From assembly GCA_900541185.1 (NCBI GenBank), contig UQIQ01000046.1:1-17423 (forward strand): 17,423 nucleotides of DNA, read 5' to 3'. Below the pieces are notes generated by a model that made no database searches, was not told the origin of the DNA, and worked only from the letters and a program-made list of their open reading frames with translations. Of the stretch, positions 14,237 through 17,423 are shown piece by piece; position 1 is the first letter of the stretch; every line of letters begins with the position of its first letter. The stretch comes from an uncultured Collinsella sp. Lineage in GTDB: Bacteria > Actinomycetota > Coriobacteriia > Coriobacteriales > Coriobacteriaceae. A program made the position numbers and the translations under genes.

Positions 14237-15799
14237 CTACTTGCCGTCGTCGTCCTCGGCTTCTTCTCTTGCATAGAGCTCCAGCATGCGGCGGCGGTAT
14301 TCGCGCACGGCGAGCTTGGCGCGCTCCAGGCGGCGACGCTCGCGCGGGGTCAGCTCGGACGGGTCGACCTCATCACCATAGGTCTTATCGGCAAGAAGAT
14401 GCGCCGCGTCCACGATGCGGGCATCGATGTGGCCGCTCGCCGCCTCGGCGGAAAGACGCTCGGCAATCGTATCGAGCGTAGGCAAGCCCTCGAATACGCG
14501 ACCATGGCCATGCGAAGTCAGCAGCTCGTGCTCACGTGCGAGCAGGCTCGCCAAATCGTGATGGGCGCGCAGGATGTCGAGCGCATCGGATGGATGCTCG
14601 GCAACTTCTGCCACGGCGGCGACCGGCGCGGCGTCGACCACGCGGTAGAAGAGCTGCGCGAGCAACGGCATCAAGAACACCGTGATGGCACCGGCAGCAA
14701 CCATGACCGACGCAATATCTTGCGACAGCGCGCCCGCGTTGACGGCAACGCTTGTCACGGCAACGATGATCGGCAGGGCCGTGGTGCAGTACAGGGCCAC
14801 GGTAATGCGACCATACGCCGACACATCGCGCGTCGCAGGACAAATGCTCATAGAAATAAGAATGGGCACGGCACGAATAATCAACAACGCCACGATAAAG
14901 CCCACGAGCAGACCCGGGCGCGACGCCACGGCCGTCAGATCGATCTTTGCGCCCGATACGGTAAAGAATACCGGAATCAAAAAGCCGTAGGCCAGGCCAT
15001 CGAGCTTGGTCTCGAGCGTATGGTTGCCCTCGGGGATGATATAGCGCAAGACAAAGCCGGCGGCAAAAGAACCCAACACGATGTCGAGATCAAAGACGGC
15101 CGAGAACGCCACGAGTGTGACCAGGATGAGCACCGTCAGGCGCACGAAGGTCTGCGACGTGGTATCGGCGCGTTCCTCGACAAACGCAAAGAAGCGGCTG
15201 CCGACACGCTTGGAGCGGCTTGGGACCACAGCCAGCAACACGCAAACCACCGCAAACAAGCCAAGGATTACGAGCGTTTGGATGCCAGTGCGGGCAGACA
15301 GCAGCACCGACATGGCGAGCACAGGGCCGAGCTCACCCCAGGTGCCATACGCGAGAATCGAGTCGCCCACACGCGTGCCAGTGAGCGAGCGCTCACGCAT
15401 GATGGGCACGAGCGTGCCGAGCGCCGTCGAAGTGAGGGCAAGCGTCACGGCGATACCGTCGAAATGACTGACTGAGAACCACGGGGTAAAGCGCACGGCA
15501 AGCCAGGCGATACCAAACGTGACGACCCACGTCGCCAAGCCGTAGCGCCCCTCGACGCCCGTGATGCTCTTGGGGTCGATCTCAAAGCCGGCAAGCAGGA
15601 ACAAGAAGGCCAGGCCCAGCTCGGACACAAGCGAGACCTCAGCATCTACATGGATGACGCCGAGCATATGGGGTCCCAGCACCGCGCCGAGCACGAGCAA
15701 AAAGACCGTCTCGGGAACGGGTTTTCCGGGAATCGCCGAGGCGATAAAAGGACTCGCAAAGGCCACGAGTGCGATGATGGCGAGCGAAACGAATGCCAT
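14237..15799 (-). CDS. CPA2-type cation:proton antiporter
   Basis: The protein has 520 aa. The first ~390 residues hold 11-12 membrane helices of the Na+(K+)/H+ exchanger fold: FLFLLAGFEID (66-76), TSTALGTLVPIMRE (123-136) and FLIPVFFTVSGAKIDL (273-288) are characteristic of the Kef/NapA group. The helix that normally carries the ion-binding acidic pair reads TWGELGPVLAM (153-163), with a single Glu (E156). The last ~125 residues are hydrophilic, predicted helical and end in a run of Arg/Lys/Glu and DDDGK; no nucleotide-binding RCK/TrkA-N domain is recognisable. The ATG at 15799 has GAGAAAGG upstream. It is a single gene, divergent from purL. It exchanges Na+ or K+ for H+ across the membrane; which ion is unknown. 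Confidence 0.88.
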   Translation of the reverse strand: MAFVSLAIIALVAFASPFIASAIPGKPVPETVFLLVLGAVLGPHMLGVIHVDAEVSLVSELGLAFLFLLAGFEIDPKSITGVEGRYGLATWVVTFGIAWLAVRFTPWFSVSHFDGIAVTLALTSTALGTLVPIMRERSLTGTRVGDSILAYGTWGELGPVLAMSVLLSARTGIQTLVILGLFAVVCVLLAVVPSRSKRVGSRFFAFVEERADTTSQTFVRLTVLILVTLVAFSAVFDLDIVLGSFAAGFVLRYIIPEGNHTLETKLDGLAYGFLIPVFFTVSGAKIDLTAVASRPGLLVGFIVALLIIRAVPILISMSICPATRDVSAYGRITVALYCTTALPIIVAVTSVAVNAGALSQDIASVMVAAGAITVFLMPLLAQLFYRVVDAAPVAAVAEVAEHPSDALDILRAHHDLASLLAREHELLTSHGHGRVFEGLPTLDTIAERLSAEAASGHIDARIVDAAHLLADKTYGDEVDPSELTPRERRRLERAKLAVREYRRRMLELYAREEAEDDDGK

Positions 15800-15983
15800 G
15801 TGATGCCTTTCTCTTGTTTGCGCTTCACTGTAGCACCCTCGCCGTCCTCAACGCGCCGCGAGCTGTCGTATCATAGTGAGGTTTACAAACATGTGGCTCA
15901 AGGCGACCGCAGGGCAGACCCCGCAAACCGACCGCTGCCGCATACCGTACCGTACGCCCAACCGATCAGGAAGGCAGGAACCA

Positions 15984-17377
15984 ATGGTCTCTCGTATCTA
16001 CGTGGAGAAGAAACCCGGGTTCGACGTCGAGGCTCAGCAGCTCAAGGGCGAGCTGACCGAAATTCTCGGCATCAAGGGCATCGAGGCCCTGAGGATCATC
16101 AACCGCTACGACGTCGAGGGCATCGACGAGGAGCTTTTCCGCTCCTGCGTGCCGACCGTCTTTAGCGAGCCCCAGGTCGATGTGACCTACGACGAGCTCC
16201 CCGCAAGCGATGGCGCCGTCTTTGCCGTCGAATTCCTGCCTGGCCAGTTTGACCAGCGCGCCGACTCCGCCAGCGAGTGCGTGCAGCTCATCAGCCAGGG
16301 CGAGCGCCCCGCCGTGCGCTCCGCCAAGGTCTATATCATCTCGGGCGCTCTGGACGAAGCCGCCATCGAGGCCATCAAGCACTACGTGGTGAACCCCGTC
16401 GAGGCGCGCATCGCCTCGCTCGACCTGCCCGAGACACTGTACATGGAGACCCCCGAGCCCCAGCCCGTCGAGGTGCTCGACGGCTTCCGCGAGCTCGACG
16501 AGGCCGGCCTTGCCGCCTTTATCGCCGATCGCGGCCTTGCCATGGACGAGGCGGACATCGCCTTCTGCCAGCAGTACTTCCGCGATGAGGACCGCGACCC
16601 CACCATCACCGAGATCCGCGTGATCGACACCTACTGGTCCGATCACTGCCGCCACACCACCTTCGGCACCGTCCTGGACGACGTGACGATCGACGACGCC
16701 GTGGTGCAGCAAGCCTTCGACCGCTACATGGAGATGCGCCACGAACTCGGCCGCGACGCCAAGCCCGTCTGCCTCATGGACATGGGCACCATCGGCGCCA
16801 AGTATCTTAAGAAGACCGGCATCATGACCGATGTCGATGAGTCCGAGGAGATCAACGCCTGCACCGTCAAGGTGAAGGTCGATGTCGACGGCGAGGACCA
16901 GGACTGGCTGTTCCTGTTTAAGAACGAGACCCACAACCACCCGACCGAGATCGAGCCCTTCGGCGGTGCCGCCACCTGCGTGGGCGGCGCTATCCGCGAC
17001 CCGCTCTCGGGCCGCAGCTATGTGTACCAGGCCATGCGCGTCACCGGCGCCGGCGACCCCACCGTCCCGGTTTCCGAGACGCTCGAGGGCAAGCTGCCGC
17101 AGCGCAAGCTCGTGACCACTGCCGCCGCCGGCTACTCCAGCTACGGCAACCAGATCGGCCTTGCCACCGGTCAGGTCAACGAACTCTATCACCCCGGTTA
17201 CGTGGCCAAGCGCATGGAGGTCGGCGCCGTCGTGGGCGCTACCCCGGCAAACCACGTTCGTCGCGAGTGCCCCGCCCCCACCGACAAGATCATCCTGCTG
17301 GGCGGCCGCACCGGCCGCGATGGCATCGGTGGCGCCACCGGCTCCTCCAAGACCCAGAACACCGAGTCCATCGAGAC
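15984..17377 (+). CDS. purL: Phosphoribosylformylglycinamidine synthase PurL, N-terminal part (3' end missing)
   Basis: About 464 codons are present from ATG 15984, preceded by AGGAAGG. The enzyme makes FGAM from FGAR, glutamine and ATP, the fourth step of purine synthesis. The N-terminal PurS-like region (about 1-140) precedes the FGAM-synthase domain: DTYWSDHCRHTTF near 215, then KNETHNHPTEIEPFGGAATC near 315, VGGAIRDPLSG, and GGRTGRDGIGGATGSS near 445. The motifs and the PurS-like start fit the long single-chain type (about 1,240-1,300 aa, with the glutaminase domain at the C-terminus) found in clostridia and Coriobacteriia; the remaining two thirds lie beyond the contig end. In frame, the last codons run into adapter and would add a false CLLYTSPSPRD tail. 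The 184-base gap upstream, shared with the antiporter, shows no clear promoter. Confidence 0.95.
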
Positions 17378-17423
17378 CTGTCTCTTATACACATCTCCGA
17401 GCCCACGAGACTCGACGTCATCT
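17378..17423 (+). other. Illumina Nextera i7-side adapter (synthetic, not genomic)
   Basis: CTGTCTCTTATACACATCT (17378-17396) is the reverse complement of the Tn5 mosaic end, followed by CCGAGCCCACGAGAC (17397-17411), the Nextera read-2 adapter. TCGACGTC (17412-17419) is in the i7 index position (from memory, index N729), and ATCT (17420-17423) begins the P7 tail. Genomic sequence ends at 17377. Confidence 0.98.

Noticed and set aside
14399..15475. A 358-codon plus-strand open frame with many Arg, His and Gln residues
   Set aside because: Antisense to the antiporter gene; no start-site support or domain.
15966..17255. A 429-codon minus-strand open frame
   Set aside because: Antisense to purL, with a Gly/Ala/Asp/His-rich sequence and no domain.

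Overview
The window is a GC-rich stretch of bacterial chromosome (roughly 60 % G+C by eye). Gene content and protein style best fit a gut Coriobacteriia, probably Collinsella or a close relative; this is inferred from the proteins, since no rRNA or other marker is present. It is a whole assembled contig and not a natural segment: positions 1-50 and 17378-17423 are Illumina Nextera adapter sequence. The genomic part is therefore about 51-17377, and the genes at both ends are cut off.

Layout, left to right. A RecJ single-strand exonuclease fused to a RecQ-like helicase runs on the minus strand to the left edge (51-3046, 3' end missing). Divergent from it is a bile acid:sodium symporter-family transporter (3321-4319, plus). 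Convergent with that is a two-gene minus-strand operon: cutC (5151-5828) followed by a DUF4931 protein of the GalT/HIT fold (4350-5147). Next comes a complete branched-chain amino acid (Liv) ABC transporter operon on the minus strand, transcribed livK-livH-livM-livG-livF (10864 down to 6003). It ends in a strong terminator, followed by a separate 21-bp inverted repeat. Upstream of livK is the remnant of a second livK (11136-11331), collapsed by two deletions to about 200 bp.

On the plus strand follow homoserine dehydrogenase (hom, 11584-12927, perfect 12-bp-stem terminator) and an SDR oxidoreductase (13142-13891, long hairpin terminator). Between the SDR gene and the convergent CPA2-type cation/proton antiporter (14237-15799, minus) lies a tandem array of four 62-bp units, each able to form a hairpin with 15-17-bp arms. 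The last gene is the 5' part of purL (15984-17377, plus), cut by the right adapter.

The genes are mostly housekeeping and transport: DNA repair, branched-chain amino acid uptake, threonine/methionine biosynthesis and purine biosynthesis. I see no defence island, prophage, transposase, CRISPR array, tRNA or rRNA. The points most worth a second look are the RecJ-RecQ fusion, the 62-bp palindromic array, the livK remnant, the cysteine-rich CutC coupled to DUF4931, and the adapter ends.
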